Source of the DNA: DATJLY01 sp035604195
GTDB lineage: Bacteria; Pseudomonadota; Alphaproteobacteria; ATCC43930; CGMCC-115725
Direction: 5' to 3'
Assembly: GCA_035604195.1 (NCBI GenBank)
Contig: DATNIY010000116.1
Coordinates: forward strand, 1 to 8,569
DNA: 8,569 nucleotides
The notes beneath the pieces are model-generated. The model was not told where the DNA came from. It did not search any database and worked only from the letters and a program-made list of their open reading frames with translations. The position numbers and the translations under genes were made by a program. This document shows positions 1 to 6,752 of the stretch, piece after piece; the first letter of the stretch is position 1, and each line of letters opens with the position of its first letter.

Positions 1-641
1 CAAGGGTGGACCTCGCCGGCGTCTACATCGAAGGCATCCGCCATGTCTCGGCGCTCGACATCGAGTTCGCCGCCGAACTCGGCTATCGCATCAAGCTCTT
101 GGGGCTGGCGCGGCCGACCGCGTTGGGGCTGGAGCAGCGCGTCCATCCCTGCATGGTGCCGCGCTCGACGCCGATCGCGCATGTCGACGGCGTCTTCAAC
201 GCCGTCGTGGTCGAAGGCGATTTCGTCGGCCGCGTCATGCTCGAAGGGCGCGGCGCCGGGGCCGAGCCGACGGCATCGGCCGTCGTTGCCGATCTCATCG
301 ACATCGCCCGCGGCAGCACCGCAACGAGCTTCGCGCTTCCCGCCTCGCAGCTCATGCCGAGCGTGCCGGCGCCGATGGCGCGGCATCAGGGCGCCTATTA
401 CATCCGACTGATGGTGGTCGATCGGCCCGGCGTCATCGCCGACATCGCCGCCGCGCTGCGCGACGAGCAGGTCTCGATGGAGCAGATGATCCAGCGCGGC
501 CGCGCCCCGGGCGAAGCGGTTCCCGTCGTTCTCACCACGCACGACGCCGAGGAAGCGGCCATGCGCCGCGCGCTCGAGCGCATCGATCGGCTTGACACGG
601 TGCTGGAAGCGCCGCGCATGATCCGCGTCGAGAATCTCTAA
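1..641 (+). CDS. hom: Homoserine dehydrogenase, C-terminal part (5' end outside window)
   Basis: NAD(P)-dependent reduction of aspartate semialdehyde to homoserine, the branch point to threonine, methionine and isoleucine; cytosolic. The frame is open to the left edge (first full codon at 3-5), so the GTG at 6 is internal and this is only the C-terminal ~212 residues of a protein usually about 430 long. Visible are the end of the catalytic domain (VYIEGI at about 8-13, then the conserved ELGYRIKLLG at about 25-34), the family motif GAGAEPTASAVVADL (about 84-98), and a C-terminal ACT domain from about residue 131 (YYIRLMVVDRPGVIADIAAAL). In this family the ACT domain usually gives feedback control by threonine; its presence is seen, the ligand is inferred. 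The TAA stop at 639-641 sits inside the Shine-Dalgarno of glpX, which suggests co-transcription and translational coupling. Confidence 0.95.
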   Translation, partial: RVDLAGVYIEGIRHVSALDIEFAAELGYRIKLLGLARPTALGLEQRVHPCMVPRSTPIAHVDGVFNAVVVEGDFVGRVMLEGRGAGAEPTASAVVADLIDIARGSTATSFALPASQLMPSVPAPMARHQGAYYIRLMVVDRPGVIADIAAALRDEQVSMEQMIQRGRAPGEAVPVVLTTHDAEEAAMRRALERIDRLDTVLEAPRMIRVENL

Positions 642-646
642 GGAGG
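639..646 (+). promoter_or_regulatory. Strong Shine-Dalgarno of glpX overlapping the hom stop
   Basis: The bases TAAGGAGG contain both the hom stop codon (TAA) and a near-perfect ribosome binding site, four bases before the glpX ATG at 651. A ribosome ending hom stops on the glpX binding site, which favours coupled translation. It also selects the ATG at 651 over the in-frame ATG at 669. Confidence 0.85.
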
Positions 647-650
647 AAAC

Positions 651-1634
651 ATGGGCGACACCGGATCGATGGATCGCAATCTGGCGCTCGAGGCGGTGCG
701 CGTGACCGAAGCGGCGGCGCTCTCGGCCTCGCGCCTGATGGGCCGCGGCGACGAAAAGGCCGCCGACCAGGCGGCAGTCGATGCCATGCGCCAAGCGCTC
801 AACGGCCTCGCCATCGACGGCACGGTGGTGATCGGCGAAGGCGAGCGCGACGAGGCGCCGATGCTCTATATCGGCGAGAAGGTGGGAACCGGGCAGGGGC
901 CGCGCATCGACATCGCGCTCGACCCGTTGGAGGGCACGACCATCACCGCGAAGGGCGGCCAGAACGCGCTCGCCGTCATCGCCATGGCCGAGGCCGGCGG
1001 CTTCCTCTACGCGCCCGACGTCTATATGGAGAAGATCGCGATCGGCGAATTCGGCGATGTCGTCGATCTCGACGAAACGCCCGCGAACAATTTGAAGAAC
1101 CTCGCCAAGGCCAAGAAGGCCGAGGTCTCGGACCTCGTCGTCTGCATCCTCGACCGGCCGCGCCACGCCGATCTCATCGCCAAGGTGCGTGCGGCCGGCG
1201 CGCGCATCATGCTGATCTCCGACGGCGATGTGAGCGGCGTCATCGCGACCTCGCGGCCCGAGAGCGGCGTCGACATCTATCTCGGATCGGGTGGCGCGCC
1301 CGAGGGCGTGCTGGCGGCGGCGGCGCTCAGATGCATCGGCGGCTTCATGCAAGGCCGCCTCGTCTTCCGCAACGAGGACGAGCGCGCCCGCGCCCGGCGC
1401 TGCGGCATCACCGATTTCGACCGCAAATACGAACTCTTGGACCTCGCCAAGGGCAATGTCATGTTCGCGGCCACCGGGGTCACCAGCGGCACCATGCTGC
1501 AGGGCGTCCGGCGCTTTCCCGGCGGCGCGACGACCCAGTCGATGGTCATGCGCTCGAAGACCGGCACCGTGCGCATGGTCGAGGCGCAGCACAACTTTCA
1601 CCGCAAGACCAGTTTTCTCGGCATGGAGCGGTGA
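651..1634 (+). CDS. glpX: Class II fructose-1,6-bisphosphatase GlpX
   Basis: Metal-dependent hydrolysis of fructose-1,6-bisphosphate to fructose-6-phosphate, the committed step of gluconeogenesis; some relatives also act on sedoheptulose-1,7-bisphosphate. The 327 residues match the usual GlpX length (about 320-340). Key signatures: RLMGRGDEKAADQAAVDAMR near 28-47, with D34 in the early acidic position; GEGERDEAPML at 62-72 (metal-binding acids E63/E65); the lithium-sensitive-phosphatase signature DPLEGT at 91-96 (D91, E94); ISDGDVSG at 189-196; and GSGGAPEGV with E218. The start at 651 is supported by the AAGGAGG four bases upstream. The TGA stop overlaps the recJ GTG (GTGA at 1631-1634). Lying between hom and recJ, it matches an arrangement I recall from other alphaproteobacteria, where GlpX is often the main or only FBPase. 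No lesion or missing motif is seen. Confidence 0.96.
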   Translation: MGDTGSMDRNLALEAVRVTEAAALSASRLMGRGDEKAADQAAVDAMRQALNGLAIDGTVVIGEGERDEAPMLYIGEKVGTGQGPRIDIALDPLEGTTITAKGGQNALAVIAMAEAGGFLYAPDVYMEKIAIGEFGDVVDLDETPANNLKNLAKAKKAEVSDLVVCILDRPRHADLIAKVRAAGARIMLISDGDVSGVIATSRPESGVDIYLGSGGAPEGVLAAAALRCIGGFMQGRLVFRNEDERARARRCGITDFDRKYELLDLAKGNVMFAATGVTSGTMLQGVRRFPGGATTQSMVMRSKTGTVRMVEAQHNFHRKTSFLGMER

Positions 1635-3391
1635 GCTTTCTCGGCGTCGAGCGCTCGCTGCTCGGCCGGCGCTGGCGCGAGCGGGCGGGCGACGAGCGTG
1701 CCGCGCTGACGCTGGCGCAGCAACTCCAACTGCCGGAGATCGTCTGCCGCGTGCTGGCCGGCCGCGGCATCGCCGCCGCCGAGGCCGAGCGCTTCCTCAG
1801 CCCGAGCCTGCGCGAGTGCCTGCCCGACCCGGCGCATCTCAAGGACATGGAGCGCGCCGTCGCGCGCATCGTCCGCGCGCTCGAGCACGGCGAGACGATC
1901 GCGATCTTCGGCGATTACGATGTCGACGGCGCGACCGCGGCGGCGCTGCTGCGGCGCTTTCTCGAAGGCGTCGGCGGCCGCGTCATGGTCTACATCCCCG
2001 ATCGCCAGCGCGAAGGCTATGGCCCCAATGCGCCGGCGCTCTTGCAGCTCAAGGCGCAGGGCGTCGCCTGCGTCATCACCGTCGATTGCGGCGTGACCGC
2101 GCATGCGGCGCTCGCCGCGGCGGCCGAGGCGGGCCTCGATGTCATCGTCGTCGATCACCATATCGGCGAGCCGGCGCTGCCGCGGGCGCTGGCAATTATC
2201 AACCCCAATCGCATCGACGAGACCAGCCCGCATGGCGTATTGGCCGCGGTCGGCGTCGCCTTTCTTCTCGCCGTCGCCGTCAACCGCGCGCTGCGCCAGG
2301 CCGGCTGGTATGCCGAGCGGGCGGAGCCCGATCTGCTGCAATGGCTCGATCTCGTCGCGCTCGGCACGGTCTGCGATGTCGTGCCCTTGACCGGGATCAA
2401 CCGCGCGCTGGTGGCGCAGGGCCTCAAAGTGCTGCGCCGGCGCGGCAATCCCGGATTGGCGGCGCTCGCCGATGTCGCCGGCGTGGGCGAGCGGATCGAC
2501 GCCTATCACGCCGCCTTCATCCTGGGGCCGCGGGTCAATGCCGGCGGCCGCATCGGCGAGGCCGATCTGGGCGCGCGGCTCTTGGCAACCGACGATCCGC
2601 TGGTGGCGCGCGACTTGGCGGAGCGGCTTCATGCACTCAATGCCGAGCGGCGCGAGATCGAGGCGCGCGTGCTGGCCCAAGCCGTGGCGCAGGTCGAGCG
2701 CGAGGGGTCGGGCGCGCTCCTCTTCGTCGCCGGCGAGGGCTGGCATCCCGGCGTCATCGGCATCGTCGCGAGCCGCTTGAAGGAGCTTTACAACCGCCCG
2801 GCCTGCGTCGTCGCCATGGCCAATGGCGTCGGCAAGGGCTCCGGCCGCTCGGTTGCCGGCGTGGCGCTGGGTCCGGCGGTGATCGCGGCGCGCCAGGAAG
2901 GGCTATTGGTCAATGGCGGCGGCCATGCGATGGCGGCGGGCTTCACCGTCGAAGCGGTGAAGCTAATCGCGCTGCGCGATTTCCTCAATGAGCGCGTCGC
3001 CGTTTCGCTGGGCGAGGGCCAGGTTGCAGAGCTCGGCATCGACGGCGCGCTGACCGCCGCGGGCGCCACGCTCGATCTGGTGGCGCAGCTCGAGCGCCTC
3101 GCGCCCTTCGGCACCGGCAATAGCGAGCCGCGCTTCGCCTTTCCCAATCTGCGCGTGCTGCGCGCGGATGTCGTGGGGGGCGCGCACCTGCGTTGCGTGC
3201 TGAGCGACGGCGCCGGCAATGCGCGGCTCAAGGGGATCGCCTTCCGTTGCCTCGACGGCGCATTGGGGCCGGCGCTCCTCAACGGCCAGGGCCGCAGCTT
3301 CCACATCGCCGGCCACCTCCGCGCCGACCGCTGGCAAGGCCGCGAGACCGTCCAGCTCACCATCGACGACGCCGCGCCCGCGGGCGGGTAG
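1631..3391 (+). CDS. recJ: Single-stranded-DNA-specific 5'-3' exonuclease RecJ
   Basis: RecJ degrades single-stranded DNA 5' to 3' in RecF-pathway recombination, mismatch repair and base-excision repair; it needs Mn2+ or Mg2+. The GTG at 1631 is chosen as start because it gives the normal N-terminus (SFLGVERSLLGRRW), a 586-residue protein of usual size, and a GTGA overlap with the glpX stop; a weak GGAG lies at 1625-1628. In-frame codons further upstream would lie inside glpX. DHH-domain motifs are intact: FGDYDVDGATA at 93-103 (D95, D97, D99), VDCG at 151-154, VVDHH at 173-177 (the DHH signature), and LGTVCDVVPL at 244-253 (D249). RVNAGGRIGEADLGARLL follows at 301-318. The DHHA1 part has GWHPGVIGIVASRLKE at 370-385 and NGGGHAMAAGF at 428-438. 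The C-terminal OB-fold region has the typical LAPFGTGNSEPRF at 490-502. All metal ligands expected for an active nuclease appear present. Confidence 0.96.
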   Translation: MSFLGVERSLLGRRWRERAGDERAALTLAQQLQLPEIVCRVLAGRGIAAAEAERFLSPSLRECLPDPAHLKDMERAVARIVRALEHGETIAIFGDYDVDGATAAALLRRFLEGVGGRVMVYIPDRQREGYGPNAPALLQLKAQGVACVITVDCGVTAHAALAAAAEAGLDVIVVDHHIGEPALPRALAIINPNRIDETSPHGVLAAVGVAFLLAVAVNRALRQAGWYAERAEPDLLQWLDLVALGTVCDVVPLTGINRALVAQGLKVLRRRGNPGLAALADVAGVGERIDAYHAAFILGPRVNAGGRIGEADLGARLLATDDPLVARDLAERLHALNAERREIEARVLAQAVAQVEREGSGALLFVAGEGWHPGVIGIVASRLKELYNRPACVVAMANGVGKGSGRSVAGVALGPAVIAARQEGLLVNGGGHAMAAGFTVEAVKLIALRDFLNERVAVSLGEGQVAELGIDGALTAAGATLDLVAQLERLAPFGTGNSEPRFAFPNLRVLRADVVGGAHLRCVLSDGAGNARLKGIAFRCLDGALGPALLNGQGRSFHIAGHLRADRWQGRETVQLTIDDAAPAGG

Positions 3392-3396
3392 CGCCG

Positions 3397-3843
3397 ATGA
3401 GACGCCATCTCTGCACGGTTTCGTGTTTAATCGGCTATTTATTGCTCGTGGCACCGGCCCATGCTTCGCCATCCGATGATCTCTATAACGCACAATTTGC
3501 CAAGGAAGCTATCACCGAGATCACTGCGATGTCGTTCGCTGAACTGTCCGCTTTCGCTGACTACCTGGCCGCCTGCGCCCCAAGTCTTGTAAACGCGGAT
3601 TCGCGAGCTATTTGCGAGCGCTCGTACCTAAGGTACAGGATCGAATTTGCGCGCGAACGGTCCCTTGATCGGCTGATGACCGCGCTTTCCTTGTTTAACG
3701 CGATTTCATTTTGGGAAGACCGCGCCGGCGAACATCCCAAGACCGAGAGGCTGCGAGAGATCGCGCGAGGGATCGAGCTGATGAGGGCGTGGCAAGATGC
3801 GGCGAACGTCACTTTCGTGATGCTACGGGCGAAGCGTCACTGA
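3397..3843 (+). CDS. Small predicted secreted protein of unknown function
   Basis: I do not recognise a family. The 148 residues begin with a convincing Sec signal peptide: basic MRRH, a hydrophobic core at about 9-19 (SCLIGYLLLVA), and an AHA site predicting cleavage after A23, so the mature part (about 125 residues) should be periplasmic or secreted. The mature part looks mainly alpha-helical and charged, with two cysteines (C60, C73) that could form a disulfide and no further membrane segment. The ATG at 3397 is chosen because it places the signal peptide at the N-terminus; the frame stays open upstream into recJ, but that part reads as a shadow. No clear Shine-Dalgarno is visible, so it may be read through from recJ, five bases upstream. 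GC is much lower than in recJ (31 of 60 bases at 3421-3480, against 45 of 60 at 3301-3360). It converges with the RcsF-like lipoprotein, 18 bases away. Confidence 0.7.
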   Translation: MRRHLCTVSCLIGYLLLVAPAHASPSDDLYNAQFAKEAITEITAMSFAELSAFADYLAACAPSLVNADSRAICERSYLRYRIEFARERSLDRLMTALSLFNAISFWEDRAGEHPKTERLREIARGIELMRAWQDAANVTFVMLRAKRH

Positions 3844-3861
3844 TCTCCGCCCAACGCGCTC

Positions 3862-4248
3862 TTATTTGGTTCTGACCGCAGTCCCACCGCAATGCACTGA
3901 GTTCCAGCAGTTCGTGCCATAGACATCCGTACTGGCCATCGTACAGGTGAAGTCCATGACGGCGGTGGCGCTCATACGCAGCGCGTTGATCCGCATTTGC
4001 TCGAGCGCATCGCTTTGCGATGCAGGCGGGTCCCAGAGCAGGTGCTTGCACGAATTGCCCTCGACCGGACCGACATAGTCGAAATCGGTCGGCTCGGTTG
4101 CCGCTCCAGGCGGGAACACTCGCACCTTCGCAGCGGCCGCGCGCTCAGATGGCGGCACGGCCGCAACGTTCATTGTTGGAATTTGCGGCGGAATGCAGCC
4201 GACCAGTGCGATCGCTGCCGCTACGACGATCCCCCATGAGCATTTCAT
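3862..4248 (-). CDS. RcsF-like outer-membrane lipoprotein
   Basis: A 128-residue predicted lipoprotein. The signal peptide runs from residue 1 to 17 and ends in the lipobox LVGC (lipidated C18). The +2 residue is Ile, not Asp, so Lol sorting predicts the outer membrane. A Pro/Ala-rich linker (about 19-40) leads to a compact domain from about 41. That domain resembles E. coli RcsF: YVGPVEGNSC aligns with its DLGEVSGDSC, QMRINALRMSATAV with RMQINASKMKANAV, and the end HCGGTAV with VCIGSAL. The four domain cysteines are C67, C102, C114 and C120 (spacings 35, 12, 6). In E. coli RcsF, recalled as C74, C109, C118 and C124, they are 35, 9 and 6, and form two non-consecutive disulfides. RcsF senses envelope stress and relieves IgaA inhibition of the Rcs phosphorelay. 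No rcsB/C/D or igaA is in the window, so fold similarity is supported but signalling is inference. The start at 4248 has an AAGGCGGAG site eight bases upstream (4257-4265). A DUF4156-like relative is the main alternative. Confidence 0.75.
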   Translation of the reverse strand: MKCSWGIVVAAAIALVGCIPPQIPTMNVAAVPPSERAAAAKVRVFPPGAATEPTDFDYVGPVEGNSCKHLLWDPPASQSDALEQMRINALRMSATAVMDFTCTMASTDVYGTNCWNSVHCGGTAVRTK

Positions 4249-4397
4249 CTTAGTGGCTCCGCCTTATAGCGGTTAAAGCGTTAATGCGCGCTACTTTCGG
4301 CACACGTCTAGATTAGCCTCGATATGAGTGAGACGTCGATTGCGATTTCGCGCTACGCGTGGAGGGAGAAGTCGCTTTGCGGCGGTTGCCGGGGATC

Positions 4398-4416
4398 AAA
4401 AGCGGCGCCCCTCCGC
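4398..4416 (-). terminator. Possible weak intrinsic terminator after asnB
   Basis: Immediately after the asnB TGA, the minus strand can form GCGG-loop-CCGC (7-base loop, with one extra G-U pair possible) followed directly by TTTTG. The stem has only four Watson-Crick pairs and the T run is short, so this is a weak candidate. It is consistent with the 169-base gap to the RcsF-like gene. Confidence 0.3.
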
Positions 4417-4417
4417 C

Positions 4418-6355
4418 TCACCCCATCCACCGCGCCTTCCAAGCCTGGAACATCAGCACGGTCCAGAGCGGATATTGCCAGTTGCGCGTGCCCTGGAGAT
4501 GGGCGCGCCAGCGCTCGCGGATGGGGGCCGGGTCGAAGATGCCGTCTGCCGTGAGCCGCCGCTCGTCGAGCAGATCCTCGGCCCATTGCCGCAGCGGGCC
4601 GCGCAGCCAGGAATCGATCGGCACGCCGAAGCCCATCTTGGGCCGCTCGACCAGATGCTCCGGCACGTAGCGGTGCAGCACGCGGCGCAACAGGCGCTTG
4701 CCGTTGCCGCGCGCCTTCAGCGCCGGCGGCAAGGTCCAGCTGAAGGCGACGATGCGATGATCGAGGATCGGCACGCGCGCCTCGAGCGACACCGCCATCG
4801 AGGCGCGGTCGAGCTTGGTCAAGATGTCGTCGGGCAGATAGAGCCGCGTGTCCAGATATTGCATGCGCTCGATCGCGTCGGGCACGAGCGCCGCGACTTG
4901 CGCATCGTCGAGCACGGTCTTCGCCTCGATGGCGTCGCGCACGACGCGCTCGGGCTCGCTCCATTGGCTAATGATGCTGCGATAGAAGCCGCCGACATCG
5001 TGCGCTTCGTCGAGCACGCCGGCGAGCTTCTGCAGCTTGTCGCCGAATTGCCGCGGCCGGTGGCGCTCGGGCAGCACCTGGCCGAGCGTCGCCCAGGCCG
5101 CCGGAGAGAACGCGCGCAAGCCCGCCGCCGCCACGCCGCGCGCCGCGCGCGGCATGTGTTCGAGCGCGCGCAGCACGGCCTGGCCGCGGAAATAGCGGCT
5201 GTAGCCGGCGAAAAGCTCGTCGCCGCCGTCGCCAGACAGCGCCACTTTCACATGGCGGCGGGTCAGTTCCGAGACCAGGAAGGTCGGGATCTGCGATGGG
5301 TCGGCGAAGGGCTCGTCGTAGATCTCGGGGAGGCGCGGGATAACCTCGCGCGCATGTTCGGGCGAGACATAGAGCTCGGTGTGATCGGTGCCGAGATGGC
5401 GCGCCACCGCAGCGGCCTGCGGCGCCTCGTCATAGCCCGCTTCGCGGAAGCCTATCGAGAAGCTGCGCACGGGCTGCGCGCTATTCTTCTGCATCAGCGC
5501 GACCACGGTCGAGGAATCGATGCCGCCCGAGAGAAAAGCGCCCAAGGGCACATCCGCCACCATGCGGCGCCGCACGGCATCGCCCAAGAGCGCATCGAGC
5601 CGGTCGGCGGCTTCCTCTTCGCTCGCGTCGATGCGGCTTGCCTGGCCCGCGCGCGCGACATCCGCGAGGCTCCAGAAGGAGCGCAGTTCCGGCGCTCCGG
5701 TCGCGCGCAGGGTGAGGATGGTGCCGGGCGCGAGCTTGCTCACTCCGCGGTAGATCGTGTGCGCTGCCGGCAGATAGCCCAAACGCAGATACGCCGCGAG
5801 CGCCGCGCGGTCGAGCGCAGGCTGCCAGTCAGGGTCGGCGCGCAAGGCTTTGAGCTCGGAGCCGAAGAGGATGCGGCCGTCCTGTTCCGTCCAATACATC
5901 GGCTTGATGCCGAGACGATCGCGGATGAGATAGAGGGCGCGCTCGCGCCGGTCCCACAGCGCCATCGCGAACATGCCGATGAGCCGCGCCAAGGTCGGCT
6001 CGACGCCCCAGATTGCGAAGCCTTCGACGATGACCTCGGTATCGGAGGTGCCGCGAAAGCGCCGACCGGCCGCTTCGAGCTCCGGGCGCAGCTCGGCGGC
6101 GTTGTAGATCTCGCCGTTGTAGGAGAGGACGAAGCGGCCGCAGGAGGAATGCATCGGCTGCGCGCCGGTGGGCGTCAGATCGATGATCGAGAGCCGGCGA
6201 TGGCCGAGCGCGAACCCGGCCTCGGCATCGCTCCAGACGGCGCTGTCATCCGGGCCGCGGTGCCGCAATGTCTCGGTCATGGCGTCGCAAAGCCGGCCGA
6301 GCTCGGCCGCACTAAGCCGGCCGCGCCGATCCCACAGGCCGGTAACCCCGCACAT
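4418..6355 (-). CDS. asnB: Asparagine synthase (glutamine-hydrolysing), long AsnB type
   Basis: ATP-dependent amidotransferase that moves ammonia from glutamine to an aspartyl (or other) carboxylate through a beta-aspartyl-AMP intermediate; cytosolic. 645 residues. The N-terminal class II glutaminase domain has the catalytic Cys2 (MCGVTGLWD), RHRGPDD at 31-37, RLSIIDL at 54-60, YNGEIYN at 79-85 and GTSDTEV at 102-108. The synthetase domain has the PP-loop ATP motif LSGGIDSS at 275-282, DEPFADPSQIPTFLVSEL at 347-364 and SGDGGDELFAGY at 374-385, then LPDDILTKLDRASMAVSLEAR at 507-527. All expected active-site motifs are intact. The ATG at 6355 is fixed because Cys2 must be N-terminal after Met removal; GGAAGG lies six bases upstream. 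Proteins of this length and type are common in polysaccharide and secondary-metabolite gene sets, so the acceptor may not be free aspartate. No glycosyltransferase neighbours are visible to settle this. Confidence 0.93.
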   Translation of the reverse strand: MCGVTGLWDRRGRLSAAELGRLCDAMTETLRHRGPDDSAVWSDAEAGFALGHRRLSIIDLTPTGAQPMHSSCGRFVLSYNGEIYNAAELRPELEAAGRRFRGTSDTEVIVEGFAIWGVEPTLARLIGMFAMALWDRRERALYLIRDRLGIKPMYWTEQDGRILFGSELKALRADPDWQPALDRAALAAYLRLGYLPAAHTIYRGVSKLAPGTILTLRATGAPELRSFWSLADVARAGQASRIDASEEEAADRLDALLGDAVRRRMVADVPLGAFLSGGIDSSTVVALMQKNSAQPVRSFSIGFREAGYDEAPQAAAVARHLGTDHTELYVSPEHAREVIPRLPEIYDEPFADPSQIPTFLVSELTRRHVKVALSGDGGDELFAGYSRYFRGQAVLRALEHMPRAARGVAAAGLRAFSPAAWATLGQVLPERHRPRQFGDKLQKLAGVLDEAHDVGGFYRSIISQWSEPERVVRDAIEAKTVLDDAQVAALVPDAIERMQYLDTRLYLPDDILTKLDRASMAVSLEARVPILDHRIVAFSWTLPPALKARGNGKRLLRRVLHRYVPEHLVERPKMGFGVPIDSWLRGPLRQWAEDLLDERRLTADGIFDPAPIRERWRAHLQGTRNWQYPLWTVLMFQAWKARWMG

Positions 6356-6429
6356 CAGCCGCCTTCCGCCGCCGCCGGTTAAGTCGCGGCACCTCTAGCA
6401 CGGGCGCCGGGGCGAGGCGAGGGCGGCGG

Positions 6430-6588
6430 TCACACCAGCGAAAAGGCCAGCGACAACAACGCAACCCCGCCGAGGAACAAGCCGCCGCCCCATTGCTCCA
6501 GCGTTTTGCGATAGGCGGGGAAGCGGCACGAGCCCGCGAGAAAGGCAGTTCCGAACACCGTCCCGACCGCGCCCAAGCCCAGTATCAT
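6430..6588 (-). CDS. Very small two-helix membrane protein
   Basis: No family is recognised. From the ATG at 6588 it has 52 residues: a hydrophobic Gly/Ala-rich helix at about 1-19, a short polar basic loop (RFPAYRKTLEQW at about 22-33), and a second hydrophobic helix at about 34-52 that ends the protein. The clean helix-loop-helix design argues for a real inner-membrane miniprotein. The start is uncertain. The ATG at 6588 has GAGG six bases upstream. The ATG at 6600 would add four residues, but its GGAG is only one base away. The ATG at 6669 has no ribosome site, gives a polar N-terminus, and falls inside the putative CtrA box, so it is unlikely. The gene lies 74 bases upstream of asnB on the same strand, so the two could be co-transcribed. 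Confidence 0.55.
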   Translation of the reverse strand: MILGLGAVGTVFGTAFLAGSCRFPAYRKTLEQWGGGLFLGGVALLSLAFSLV

Positions 6589-6661
6589 GGTCGCCCTCAT
6601 GCTCCGCCCGGCGCGCCCTTTGGCGGCCGTGTCGATGGGCCGAATCCTCGGGCCGGCATGG

Positions 6662-6677
6662 TTAAGCATTGGTTAAC
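6662..6677 (+). promoter_or_regulatory. Putative CtrA binding box
   Basis: The sequence TTAA, then seven bases (GCATTGG), then TTAAC exactly fits the full CtrA site TTAA-N7-TTAAC of alphaproteobacteria. Read on the minus strand it gives two TTAACC half-sites 11 bases apart, TTAACCAA and TTAACCAT. It is an AT-rich island in GC-rich DNA, 74-89 bases upstream of the small membrane protein ATG at 6588, a sensible promoter position for that minus-strand gene. No convincing -10 for that gene was found. Regulation by CtrA depends on the organism having CtrA, which the window cannot show. Confidence 0.5.
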
Positions 6678-6702
6678 GACGCGGCGAAAGCCCGGCCGCG
6701 GC

Positions 6703-6731
6703 TTGATTTATCGGCCCCGCCGGGCTAGACC
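6703..6731 (+). promoter_or_regulatory. Possible sigma-70 type promoter of tRNA-Glu
   Basis: TTGATT (6703-6708) and TAGACC (6726-6731) are separated by 17 bases, the optimal spacing. Transcription would start near 6738, about 15 bases before the tRNA. The -35 fits well but the -10 matches only three of six consensus bases, so this is tentative. Confidence 0.4.
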
Positions 6732-6752
6732 GGGCGCCGCCGCAGCCGACGC

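Noticed and set aside
1331..1630. Upstream extension of the recJ frame into glpX
   Set aside because: The sequence before the GTG at 1631 is Arg/His-rich shadow of glpX, whereas RecJ homology begins right after 1631.
1598..2746. A 382-codon open frame on the minus strand inside recJ
   Set aside because: It is rich in Arg, Ala and Asp without domain motifs and lies fully opposite an intact RecJ with all catalytic residues; it is a GC shadow.
1291..2991. A 566-codon plus-strand frame overlapping the end of glpX and most of recJ
   Set aside because: Its translation is almost all Arg/Ala/Gly and it overlaps two intact genes in another frame.
4249..4417. A promoter for the RcsF-like gene in the gap after asnB
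   Set aside because: A TATAAG is present, but it abuts the ribosome site, too close to the ATG, and has no -35 at the right distance. No other pair was convincing, and no small gene is seen in this gap.
5105..5155. GC-rich alternating, palindrome-like stretch
   Set aside because: It lies inside asnB and is explained by Ala/Arg-rich codons in GC-rich DNA.
4328..6382. A 684-codon open frame on the plus strand, antisense to asnB
   Set aside because: It has low-complexity Arg/Ala/His-rich content, no recognisable motif, and mirrors the codon-position GC bias of the intact asnB gene on the other strand. Long antisense frames are expected in DNA this GC-rich.
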